In this document: piece by piece, positions 1 through 10,217 of the stretch
Numbering within the stretch: position 1 is the first letter of the stretch
Layout: each line of letters starts with the position of its first letter
Origin: Glossina fuscipes
Taxonomy: Eukaryota; Arthropoda; Insecta; Diptera; Glossinidae
NCBI RefSeq assembly: GCF_014805625.2
Contig: NW_023998498.1
Span: 902,243-966,242 of the forward strand
Reading direction: 5' to 3'
DNA length: 64,000 nt
Notes under the pieces: model-generated
Told to the model about the DNA's origin: nothing
Seen by the model: the letters and a program-made list of their open reading frames with translations, nothing else
Databases searched by the model: none
Made by a program: the position numbers and the translations under genes

Positions 1-210
1 GATTGCCGGGAAATATCACCGTACGGTGTAGTACGACTTTGCATTGAACTCTTGTGCTACTTGGGTAAAGAGGATTGTGCAAAGCTTATCGCGTTAGAAT
101 TAAGCGACGTCATGTGTCGTGGCATTAAAACTGAAGAATTTGGTGGAAAAGATCGGCCAGATTTTGTTATATGCAGCATTGTCAACAACTTGCAGTGCCA
201 TTTCGCTTAA
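1..210 (+). CDS. C-terminal coding exon of an unidentified host gene (partial)
   Basis: Frame 1 is open from the first base to a TAA at 208-210, giving 69 residues. The peptide begins DCREISPYGVVRLCIELLCY and ends IVNNLQCHFA. It mixes hydrophobic and charged residues, uses varied codons and is rich in Cys and Leu, unlike the AT-driven noise ORFs elsewhere in the window. The leucine-rich helical look (RLCIELLCYLGKEDCAKLIA) would suit an armadillo/HEAT-like or other alpha-helical C-terminus, but I cannot name the family. Upstream exons lie outside the window, and the 3' UTR runs into an assembly gap four bases after the stop. ORF callers that require ATG report only out-of-frame ORFs here. That this is coding is inferred from composition and length alone. 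Confidence 0.6.
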   Translation, partial: DCREISPYGVVRLCIELLCYLGKEDCAKLIALELSDVMCRGIKTEEFGGKDRPDFVICSIVNNLQCHFA

Positions 211-214
211 ATGT

Positions 215-314
215 NNNNNNNNNNNNNNNNNNNNNNNNNNNNNNNNNNNNNNNNNNNNNNNNNNNNNNNNNNNNNNNNNNNNNNNNNNNNNNNNNNNNNN
301 NNNNNNNNNNNNNN
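215..314. other. Assembly gap (100 N)
   Basis: Exactly 100 N, the usual placeholder for a gap of unknown size. It is bordered on the right by a pure TC dinucleotide run, which probably caused the break. It hides the 3' UTR of the gene ending at 210. Confidence 0.99.

Positions 315-361
<47 letters not shown>
315..361. repeat. (TC)n microsatellite
   Basis: About 23 uninterrupted TC units directly after the N gap. The true array may extend into the gap. Ser-Leu and Arg-Glu repeat ORFs over it are artefacts of the dinucleotide. Confidence 0.98.
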
Positions 362-363
<2 letters not shown>

Positions 364-568
364 ATAGCATAATTTTTTTTATTTATATTTACATATTGTT
401 CCCATATGTTTTCATAATGTGAACGAAAAAAACAAAATGCTAAAGGCAGCATCCCATTTCTTAATTTTGTTCTGTATGGTCACCTCAGTTTTAGTAAAAA
501 TTTGAAACTATAAATTGATTTTATTGCTATTTTATTGTTTATAAAGTCCCAAAGATTATTATCGATGA

Positions 569-934
569 ATGAACGAAAACCAAATGCATAAGCAAGCGTT
601 GAATTTTGAAAAATATTCAATAACTGCTTCTTCTTCCTTTTTGGAGCAAGAACTAACTGCCTCTTTGAGGATGGCAATCATAATAAACAAAACAGCAAAA
701 ATAAAGAAGGAACCGAAAAAAGTGGATGAAAAATATAAAATTTTTTGTTCACAAGCTCTTAAGCATACAATTACCTGCAAGAGTTGTGAAAACTTAGAAG
801 AAGAAAAAGGAGTTAACAATATGTATATATACAGAATATGTTACAGAACAATTTCAATTCCCTTGCTTATTTTCAAGAGTATATACATACCAATGCACTC
901 CAACGCACACACATACACATGCAACTACCTTTAA
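569..934 (+). other. 121-codon open frame, doubtful coding status
   Basis: An ATG-started frame of 121 codons. The first 90 residues are rich in Lys and Glu (e.g. AKIKKEPKKVDEKYKIF), with no signal peptide, membrane segment or motif that I recognise. The second half dissolves into hydrophobic and AT-driven residues. The Lys/Glu content follows from A-rich DNA, so this may be chance. It begins about 360 bases after the stop of the host gene ending at 210 and might be 3' UTR or intergenic DNA. Confidence 0.15.
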
Positions 935-1499
935 AAGTCATGTTTATTTAAAAAAAAAATCGAATAGAAAAACTTGTCTTGACTTCAAGTTACATTAGCA
1001 TGCAAATCCACTTGTAACCGTTACCTAGTATGTCAGCTTATCGATTCTTGTTTGTCGTGCATGATAAAAAGGCTAGTGTGTGGTTGGTTGCATGTGTAAT
1101 AATATCAAAATCATGTTCGTTTACTCAAACAGATGGCTACACAATAACGCAGATATTCATGTTCAGAAACACTACATATATCTTCTTATAGACAACCAAC
1201 ATTTTCTACTTTATCTTATACAACATGTTTATAGTTCGAATAAGAATTTCTTGTCGATCCTCCGATACGTATATCGTGTTATAACCGTAGTGTATATAGA
1301 AATCTGGTTTTAGATGTCAACTTAAGTTATAACGTGTTAAATTAATGAGTTTATCCGTGGAATGGACTTAGTTTTATTTTGGTGGCTTTAGGTGGTTTAG
1401 TCACTCTCGGAGATTAGTACTTTCGCTACCAGCTGCCGCATGTATGTGATACAGAGGTTTCTTACCATCATAAAAAACAAAACTAATATCATGCTGGTG

Positions 1500-1720
1500 A
1501 AGTAAAAATATTGTAGTGGCCGCCGATCCATTATTAAATCCTCTACGCCACCTTGTAGTTGTTCATACGGCTACTTTTCAAAATTAAGGCATTATACGGA
1601 AATTGATCGAAAACGTGACTCGATTTGGGGCATTTGCAATGCGGACAGACGGCCATACGGTCAGACAGGCTTAGACCAGTTCAGAGAGCAAAATAAAAGG
1701 ACGGTTCATCTGAAGTCACT
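1500..1720 (+). repeat. Fragment of dispersed repeat family B
   Basis: Shares with 36000-36250 and 61010-61260 the order: a stretch ending in TGTTCATACGGCTACTTTTCA-like sequence, a 'gtggtcgaaaa' block, then GGACAGACGG and CAGACAGGCTTAGA. No coding capacity is visible. This is a non-autonomous interspersed repeat, strongly diverged in this copy. Confidence 0.5.
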
Positions 1721-2960
1721 TTTAGTGTGGCATACATCTGCACGAACTTAACATGCTCTTGTGCCACAAATGGTGTAAGACATAAAAGTTGTGTTTATAC
1801 AACTTTTTGTTATCCTGTTAGTTGAGGTCATATGATCATGAAAAAAATCTTGTGCTGTAATGAAAATTTTTCCCAGGAGTCCCTGGTATCGAATGGTTTT
1901 TAGACTGCAGAAATAACTGGTATATTGAGTCTCTTCTCTTGAGAATGGGCCTATAAAATATCTCTTTACTAATAACTGTTCAGTAACTACACACTACTAA
2001 CTGATACTAAAGACGATAGAAAAAGATAAAAACTGTTGTGTTTATCATTACGGGAGAGCCTGAAAGATAAGAAGTCGATCAAGGAGGGTTTAATTGCTTC
2101 CAGGCTGCAGTACTCCGCTTCTGTTCCCTTTCTTTCTTGCTGATGTATATGTGCGGGGAAATTCACTTAAAAAAAGGTAATAAAAAATAATTTTCCCGAT
2201 AGGAAAATAATTCCCTTTATTGTTTTACGTATTTAAAAAAAAAAAAAAAACATGTTTTCTTAGAAGCTACGAGTCCCATAGAACAAGTTAGTGTTACCCC
2301 TTGCTTTAAAAAAAATAAAATAAATGCATTTTTACAAACGCAACGGAAGAACTTGGGTATATAGGAAAGATTCGATTCTGAAGGTGGAATTCTATTTGGG
2401 ATAATTAAATGAATTAGATTCGTAACCATATCGAATAGTCTAAAATACATTGACGTTAATAGATACCATCACCCAGAAGTAATTAAAATTATTTCCGCTA
2501 CGATAACCAATGTGTCTTTTTTTTAAATTATTTATTATATTAACAAGGGTAATTCTCAAAGAATTATCATAATTTACCAAAGAATTAACATTTGAGACTA
2601 CTCAAGACGACACTTACCTGTATTCAAATGGATTTACTTATGCATAAAATGTAGTAAGCTAAGTATGTACGTAACGCAATTTTTAGGTGTTGGGAAAAGG
2701 AAATAACATGTATAAATATATATATTTACATAAAAAATGCATGAAAAAATATTGATTTTATATACAATATTTCTTATGTAAAGTAGTTCCTATACTTTAG
2801 CATTTTTTTAAATATTAAAAAAAAGAGAAACTAACACAAATAAATCATGTATAATAGATGTGGTGGATAGTATCTGATATGAGAAGGATTCACTTTTTTC
2901 TTCTATTTTTTTTTAAACTTGCTTAATAGGCGTATGAGTAACTGATTTTGATTTCATGTA

Positions 2961-3654
2961 TTAGGTGTTAACAAAAATTTTGTTCGGCTACTTCTCCGGT
3001 CAAAATGATAAACAAATGGGAAAATAAGTATACATAACGGTTGAATTCGATGTCTTTGGCCTTCCTCTACATAATATAATAATTTTTCATTTAATATTTC
3101 TGTTTAATTCAGCGTACCCCAACGCTACTCATGGATCCCCCAAAATTCTTCTTCTTCCAAATTCATTACTTTTGTTGTTTATTCGAAGCAATCTGCCGCC
3201 GAAACCCATAAAGCAGGTTCAAAGGCCTACGGTGACGCTGATGTCGATTTTAGGTTCAACGGTTTGGGATGCGTATTGCCTGAAAATGCTATTTTTGGAC
3301 CACATGTTGCAAGAGTTGTCCAGGATGCACCGTTGCAGCTCGAATGGAAAGTTCTGTCACACCTAACGCACTCACCACACATGGCGCTTTGTGATTACCG
3401 CTTGCTCAAATCAATGCACCGTGGCTTGGTACGCAGGTCCACAAAGTTGAACAAATGCGAAAATGGATTCGGCGGGTGGATCGCTGCCAAGCCAATATAA
3501 GTTCTTTCGACACGGTATCGCCATGTTGCCAAAAATATTGTGAAATGTTATAGAAAAGGATGGAAACTATTCTGATTACTACATATTGTATCAATTTTTC
3601 ACAATAATTTACTTTTCCAAGTAAAAAGTGATGAAGACTTTTGTAAACACCTAA
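2961..3654 (+). mobile_element. Internally deleted mariner with TIRs and TA target site
   Basis: The left end reads TA then TTAGGTGTTAACAAAA. The right end, read on the other strand, gives TA then TTAGGTGTTTACAAAA. TA flanks both sides (2959-2960 and 3655-3656), as expected for Tc1/mariner. The 694-bp body is about half the usual 1.3 kb. Coding remnants on the + strand include GPHVARVVQD, a decayed S-P-D-x-A-P-S-D block (SPHMALCDYRLLKSMHRGL, about 3370-3430) and a C-terminal block resembling F-R-H-G-I-x-M-L-P (about 3500-3530). The N-terminal DNA-binding half is mostly missing and all frames carry stops, so it is inactive. It is the same family as the older mariner at 31159-31880. Confidence 0.85.
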
Positions 3655-3656
3655 TA

Positions 3657-5612
3657 TGCACATCTACCTGGGCACACATACGACTGCCTTTGATGATTTA
3701 TTTCTATACCTTTCGTGTAATAATTGCATCTTTAACACATGTGCACCGGTAATGACGTATGACTAGTTTGATGTGGTTTCGAAAAAGGTGCCAATATGGA
3801 GAGAATGTTGAAAAAAAAAGCTCAAAGAATTAACTGAACGGTTTTCAATTTGTTTATTTTACCGTAACATTATATTTGTCTGTATGTATTCGCAATATGC
3901 ATCTGTGTGCATGTTTTACGTGACATATGCGACTGTAATAGGGACGTGAGCGTCTGCGTTTGCGTGTATGTATACACATAGTAGTAATGATTAATGATTT
4001 GTTTCCAACATATGAATGTCGTCTCATTCAACTGTGCCTTTGTTTCTATTTGAGCTGACGTTTTATGTTAGAACCAATAATTTATCATATTATGTCGGCA
4101 TTCTAAAATAGAAGTGCATTAAGTTTGCGATTCAATTTACAACATTCAAGAAGTCCATTGGAAAAATTAAATCTATTTAACCCTGGGAAAGGCTACCCAA
4201 ATGGAAAACGTGTGAACTTAAAATGTAGGACTATGCTGCATACGCACGATGTGTTCTCTACTTTTGACTCGATTGTCAATAATATTTCTACATCGCTTAA
4301 CACATGGCCCGTTTTACACGTTTTCAATCATACCTGATTATTAACCACTACATTTCAATTCATAACAGTTTTTAGCACTTACATAAAACTTATGCTACGT
4401 ATAATATTATGTGGTAAGAAAAAAATATATATTTATCGTATGTCGTTGCTTTTATATCACATGTTTCATTTTATAAATTACCTGAATTAATATTTTCATG
4501 TTTATCATGATTTAACTGTTATTTCTATATTTTATTTACTCTTCGCACATTTTTGCCTGTGTGCAACTTACACGGTTTTGTGAAAAAATGCGCATTTTTG
4601 ACTTTTATCAGCAACCTATCTAACCACCAAGGGCCATGGGGGATATTAATGTGCAGTTGTGAAGTGGGGACTCGCTGGCAAGCGTCGCAGGACTATTCAA
4701 CATGAGATTTGTATTAGAGCGGCCGATTCAGAAGAGTTAGACTGCGAAGCTTTACTCACCAATTTAAAAATATATCATATCTTGATATAAATGAAAATAA
4801 AAAAACATGTAAACATAAAGAAGAGTTAATCGATTTTACTTATCTAAGCGCAATATTAATGTGAGTGACACCTTGACTCCGTTTTCTTTCCTAACACATC
4901 GAAGATCACATTGTATTTTGTACACTTTGCATATTGTATTTGATTTTATTAATATGACACCGATTTACCTGTTTTCCTGTCACCATGTTATAAATGATTT
5001 TTACATCCAAATTGGCTTGTAAGGTAATTAGAAAAATGTTGATCGACTTAGTTCCATGAAGAACGAAACTACTCCGCGACAAGTCTTGTCGTAACGGCTG
5101 CCTACCAAAAAAAAGATAAAACGTCACAACATGTCTGGCTGTGTCGATCTTGCATCCAAGAAGAAGGACAAAAACGTAAAATCATATAAAAGCAAGGTGG
5201 CACCAAGGATCAGTAGACGGCCATTTGACTTCCATTAACGTTGGCATATAAATCCTTGTGCGAATGCGTTTATTTCTTATTCCTTATTTCACAGGATGGA
5301 ATTACGAAAGTATCTGCTATTTGTCATTTTGATTATAATATCAAGAAATATGCCTCAGTGACCGCAAAAACGCACGCCCTGTCAGCCCTCCCCTCTTCCT
5401 TTGACGGGGTCTGTGCAATTCGCCAAAAAAAAAGATGCAAAACCAAATTTTCCATAAATGCTTAAATTGGTCTATTTATAAAAATTTTGAATTCGGATTC
5501 GAATTGGCATCATTGTCTTTTATATTGTCTATGTAATGGTATGGCATTGCCGGCATAAACGACAATGTAAATGATGATCGAACCAGCATTTTTCAAGATC
5601 TTAATTATTTTT
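3657..5612. other. Gene-poor stretch
   Basis: No element or gene recognised except the short coding-like frame at 4650-4790, listed separately. Longer ATG frames at 4125-4337 and 5241-5465 have no recognisable content. Confidence 0.5.
4650..4790 (+). other. Short GC-richer open frame, possible exon or pseudo-exon
   Basis: A 46-codon frame without ATG runs from after TAA 4647-4649 to TAA 4788-4790. It includes VKWGLAGKRRRTIQHEICI and AADSEELDCEALLTNL. It stands out by balanced composition in an AT-rich background. A TGTGCAG sits at its 5' edge, but the pyrimidine tract is poor. It could equally be a transposon fragment. Confidence 0.2.
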
Positions 5613-5809
5613 TAAATCACGTGTTATCCGCCTGAGTGGCCGAGTAGGCAAGAGTCTCGACTAGCAACTCAATGGTCAAGGGTTCAGACCTCAAGTGCGG
5701 TAGAGTTTTTAATAAAAGTCGAAAGCCTTAGATGCTAGTGTTTTAAGACTTTACTCTTAGAATTTAATCAGTGGCTAAATTTATAATAAGAATAATAAAT
5801 CACGTGTTA
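5613..5809 (+). mobile_element. tRNA-derived SINE with 14-bp target-site duplication
   Basis: The body (5627-5795, 169 bp) is flanked by identical TAAATCACGTGTTA direct repeats at 5613-5626 and 5796-5809. Its 5' head is tRNA-like: CCGC (5628-5631) can pair with GCGG (5697-5700) as an acceptor stem; TGGCCGAGTAGG (5637-5648) fits a pol III A box; GGTTCAGACCT (5681-5691) fits a B box. The A-to-B spacing is tRNA-like. The tail is AT-rich and ends in an AATAAGAATAA-type stretch, like the 3' ends used by I-type LINEs. Five T at 5706-5710 follow the tRNA head and could act as an early pol III terminator. The exact target-site duplication implies a fairly recent insertion. Confidence 0.85.
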
Positions 5810-6539
5810 AGAGTATAAAACAAATATTAAGGGATTTCGATATGATGATGAACAGTTAGCGATGGAATGAAAAACATTCTAAAATAAGGTAAAATTATCC
5901 AATCAAGCCATCTCAAGATTCGGTACTTGTTAGATTCCAGTTAGATTATAGGTAACATGAAATAAATTGAAGAAAAATTACTTCAATACTATAAAGATAA
6001 CCTCATTTAAGAAGAGTAATAAATACTTCGATTTTGATGTAAGCTGATAGATACTAAAGACTTTAAAAAATAAACTTGTATTCGCTTTAGACGTAACCTT
6101 GGATAATCACCTTTTGAAAACGACACATTAGAACATGAACTTAAGTCATTAAATTTAGGGATCGATCGTTCGAGACAACTTTTGTAGTAACTTTTTCATT
6201 TTGCTTTCGAGAATTCTATAGGATTCAATATAGGAATCAATTTTATATAAAAAACAGGCCGCAAGTTACAATTATTTGTGTATGATTCTTTCTCCAAACT
6301 TTTAGACGATCTTTGTAAATGTTAACTTTTGCGCCAACATCTCCATCTTTTACGTTTACTGATTGTAGCTGAAGGCATGTAATGCCTATTTTCAAACTTC
6401 TCCTCTGGCGATCAGTTAAGCGTGTATGTCCGAAGGCTTAGTTTTGGAGTAATCCGTGGCTTGACAGATCGATGGGCAGAGATACGGTCGGACGGACGTG
6501 GATAAATCACTACAGAACCTTAGGCTGATCAACTAGATA
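5810..6539. other. No feature recognised
   Basis: AT-rich DNA without a supported exon. The last 150 bases contain a degraded repeat with GGGCAGAGATACGGTCGGAC-like sequence that belongs to dispersed family B. Confidence 0.5.
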
Positions 6540-7245
6540 TTATATTTTTGTACCCATCACTGAGAGGTGAGTGGTATATTCATTTTGTCAACACGTGTGC
6601 CACGCCCGGAAGGACCATTCGAAGACCATAAAAAGCATAAACATTCTTGATCCTGAGCCTGAAATTTTGAATCACCATCTCCGTTCGTCTGACTGTCTGT
6701 GTTATGTCTATTGTTAGCGCTCTCCTGATAGCAAAAACAGAGATATCCTGTTCAAATTAGGCAGAAATATTGGAAGGTTCTGCACGCAGATTGGCATTGA
6801 AAATGGACCAAATCAGTGCAACGACACAATCACAGTACCGCGTAAACTGAGACCATCTCTGTTTTCTAAAAGGAGTGAAAAATTAGTTTCTTACTCATAA
6901 ACTACAGTAGATAAATCTACAACACTACTACAGCGTCATCCATAGATGAAATGGGAAAAAATTGACTAAGACCACCCACGCCGCCTAAAAAGGACACGCC
7001 TACAGCGATCACATACCTATGCAACAGAAATTGTGCACACTTTTGCTGTCATTTTGTTATGTACAACACATACACCATATAAATATCCATTTTTATTCTG
7101 AAATTAGAAGAAACCAACCGCTCCCATCCAGTATTACAGAGTATGAAAACTTAAAAATAAACTTCCTTCCTTTTAATCTCTTTTAAGGTAATGGTGAAGG
7201 GAATAAACAGATTCGGTCTCGACCGAATATAATTTGCGTGCTAAT
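6540..7245 (+). mobile_element. Dispersed repeat family A, Helitron-like 3' end
   Basis: Starts near TACCCATCACTGAGAGGTGA and carries a GCCACGCCCGGAAGG / CATTCTTGATC / TTGGCATTGAAAATG order. The same order recurs at 52240-52790 and, inverted, at 62440-62745. Near the 3' end there is a perfect hairpin of ATTCGGTC and GACCGAAT with a 2-base loop (7211-7228), followed by ATAATTTGCGTGCTAA. A short hairpin about a dozen bases before a CTRR-like terminus is the Helitron 3' signature. No coding capacity is seen, so it would be non-autonomous. The class is inferred. Confidence 0.55.
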
Positions 7246-9584
7246 TAGTTTATAAAATCTCCGCTGCATATGTCTTGATGTTGCAAATGAAAAGACAAAC
7301 TAACACACCATCAGCTATTAGCGAGAGATATAAAAAAAGAAAATATTTCATTTAAAATAAAATTATGCATTAATATAATTTCACACGTTGTCATTATAAC
7401 TTTATAAAAATTATTACAATAAATAAATACATAAATGCAAATACGAGTTAGTAATTATCGAGCTTTTTGCATAAATACACAACTTTTAAAGGCAAATATG
7501 GTCACAAAAACAACATAATATATTGGCTTTCCAAACACTAAAATTATTATTACTTCTCCTTAGGCGTATGATATTTTCACAGCAATTTAGATTTTCAAAG
7601 AAAATAAATGAAATTTAATTTTGTCCAATATTTAATAATAAATAACAAACCTGGTCTGCGTAGGTGCACCAGTACTACATATCTTACATATATGGAATTT
7701 TAATATAAAATCACAAAAATGCCTTTGATAATTTTAATTAAATTTAAATCAATTACGTGCAAGTCAAAAGATGTAAAAGATATAAAAAGAGCACTTAGGA
7801 GTATCTTAAGCTAATAAAAATTTTAAATAAATCTTTCCTATATTATATTAAAATGGCAGAGGTAAGTAAAAGGCTCTAACATGAGATTTTCATTGCTAAC
7901 AAGTAAAGGAAATAAATCATGTTAAAAGCATGACATTCTAATTTTATCGAGTAATAAGAGACCAACAAGCAAACATACTTTATTATTATTAATTAATTCC
8001 GACAATAATTTGACTAATGCCTTATATACGTTTCAAACCATAATATCTGTAAGTTATTTTAAAATGACAAATAAAACAAATAACATTTCATCGTGTTATA
8101 TATTGAAAAGTAGAGCCTTCAATGGCAAACACATTTCATCAAGAAAATTACTTAGTTAACGGTCAAGACAAATGACAAAAGATTGTGAAAGAAAAAGTTA
8201 CGTTCGCTTTATTAATGGACCGAATCACACTTCAATTCACGTTTACAACTTTAACTTGATAAATATTAATATAAGATACTAAACGAAGCTCGGGTGCTTA
8301 TGAAAAGTTTTTAATGAAAATATCGGTTTTTATGCACCTTATAGCTTTATTTATTTTGATGACAAAAATCGCCCACCATTTCGGTCCCAAACGGTAAGGT
8401 TTATAGAAGAGGTAAAGCGATACAGTAAACAATTTTGTTATGGAAGGGTTGGCCACGACAGGGGGGATCAAAATGTATAGAATACAGTTAAATGTACATA
8501 GTTAAGCTCAAAGGTTACATAAGATTGAATATTAGCTCATTATGCATGCAAATACGCTTTTAAGTAATACATTATTGTAATTAAAAGATAATGAAAGAGG
8601 TGAGATGTTGTATAACGCAAATGAACATGTGTGCTATTAATTGGCAACAAAAAAGCAAATCAAAATCCGTGGTAACTGTTGACTTCTCCACATGAACTCA
8701 TGGCATGTATAGAGGATCTAACATCGTCACGGGAAGTCCGACCTTGATAATACGCAACAAATCCCTCAACAAATTCGTAGAACGGCAAACTGACGTAGCA
8801 CGATTATGGACAAAACCATACGACTTTTAGATAGTATGAACCTTTAAATGTGTCGAAATATTCTGACAACAATTAGCTTTGTGGTAAGAGGCGAGAAGGG
8901 AGAAGTGAGCATTACCGCTCGACAATTGCCGCTGACATTAGGTTACTATGATTTGGTGGCTTGTTTTTTATTCAGACGCATTTCAGACAGTCCTCCAGTT
9001 TTTTCGTACACTTAGAAACCAGTTTATCTTCCATGTTGTTGCTAAGGGTTGTGTTTATTTCGTACTAACAGCACTCCAAAAAAATAGTTCAGAACGGTAC
9101 CTTGTTCCAAACCATGTGTCGACTACAATGACTACTTGCAGCTAGGATAATCACCGCTGTTACCGTTAATGGGGCCAATATATTAGGAGACTTATTTTAA
9201 GGCTTGCACTGACCGTGCATGAAGTGCATGCTTGTTTGCGCAAATTAAAAACGGCTTTGCTTAGACGTCCAATAAACGCATGGCGGAATTAAGAGCCAAT
9301 TCTTTAGAATTCTTTAGAAGATTAAAGAAAAACTCAAAGACAAAATTACTTCCTAAAGTATAACATTCGGTTTCCCCTATCTTCTTCTGACTTCACTCCA
9401 GTCTCCCCTTCTCGGCAAACTACGATCGCTACGGAATCTGTCAGTTCTTTCCGTAAGATCGTACATAGAACGTGGGGAACAAAGCCAAGGAGCTGCAAAG
9501 GCATAAAGCTATTTACTAGTTTTAAAAAAAGTGAATGAAAATCGCATTTTTTTTTTTTTTTTTGCTATTTTATATTTTCATTAG
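7246..9584. other. Gene-poor stretch downstream of the paralogue pair
   Basis: AT-rich with no recognised element. A few moderate-GC blocks (8690-8930, 9370-9500) have no clear frame. The 9370-9500 block would lie in or beyond the 3' UTR of the minus-strand gene ending at 9585. Confidence 0.5.
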
Positions 9585-10217
9585 TTAAGGTATGCTTTTC
9601 GACGACGCTTTTACTCTTCGATGTGGATCTGGTTTTACTTCTATTCGCTTAAAGTTTTGTTTGTAATGCGAGACATCGACAGGAATATTTTTTTCTCTCC
9701 ATTGCTCACACGCTCGCCACTTTAATAAACCAGTTTTGGTGAGGTTGCCGTAACTGCGTAACATATCTATTTTCGGTTTGCCGTAACCACGTAATGTATA
9801 TGTACTAGATGCTTCTCCCGTTTGCTGAGGCAATATACGAAACATCATGTCCGTCATTGTAGTGGCATTTTTATAAAATTCAACTCCATCAGAAAATTTA
9901 ATATTAGTAACCTCAGTACCCACTCGATTACTAAATCCTTCTTGTTTCCAATTGACAAAGTCCATCGCACCTTTGCGAGAATTTTCTGGTATCGGTCTTG
10001 TAAAATGAGTTTTGTATAATGAAAAGTCCTCAGCACAAGTGCTTTTACCATATATTCCCGGCGTTATAGCTTTTGGATCGGTTTCGCCAGAGCATCGTTC
10101 TTCAAACCAACTACCAACCAGTACCGCTGGCGCATAACGATTCGCACTAGAAACGCTATTCTGCTTCACACCTTTAAAATTACCCGGTGGATTATCAACA
10201 CTTCTTCTGATAGACAT
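9585..10217 (-). CDS. CFAP107-like axonemal protein candidate, copy 1
   Basis: A complete 210-aa single-exon frame from a true ATG at 10215-10217 to TAA at 9585-9587. It is soluble and basic, with no signal peptide or membrane segment. Landmarks: VLVGSWFEERC at residues 32-42, PGIYGKS at 53-59, KQEGFSNR at 91-98, RSYGNLTKTGLLKWRACEQW at 154-173, and the C-terminal block WREKNIPVDVSHYKQNF at 173-189. The V-L-x-G-x-W-x-E-E-R block near the N-terminus and a WRE-x-x-x-P-V block near the C-terminus recall human CFAP107 (C1orf158), a microtubule inner protein of ciliary doublets. That likeness is from memory and has not been aligned. If right, it would bind the inside of sperm-tail microtubules and be testis-expressed, typical of tandem fly genes of this size. 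The neighbour at 12065-12655 is its paralogue on the same strand, and a broken copy lies at 27240-27900. The frame looks intact; untranslated exons cannot be seen. Confidence 0.85.
   Translation of the reverse strand: MSIRRSVDNPPGNFKGVKQNSVSSANRYAPAVLVGSWFEERCSGETDPKAITPGIYGKSTCAEDFSLYKTHFTRPIPENSRKGAMDFVNWKQEGFSNRVGTEVTNIKFSDGVEFYKNATTMTDMMFRILPQQTGEASSTYTLRGYGKPKIDMLRSYGNLTKTGLLKWRACEQWREKNIPVDVSHYKQNFKRIEVKPDPHRRVKASSKSIP

Larger units (their letters stand above)
362..2960. other. Gene-poor AT-rich stretch
   Basis: Apart from the doubtful frame at 569-934 and a degraded dispersed-repeat fragment near 1500-1720, I see no convincing exon, RNA gene or element here. Homopolymer A/T runs are frequent (for example 2234-2251). 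Confidence 0.6.

Noticed and set aside
207..452. Arg-Glu repeat frame on the minus strand and Ser-Leu repeat frames on the + strand
   Set aside because: They translate the TC dinucleotide run and read through the N gap.
5627..5710. Functional tRNA gene
   Set aside because: Acceptor and anticodon arms are incomplete and there is no proper D or anticodon stem. Direct repeats flank a longer 169-bp unit, so it is a SINE.
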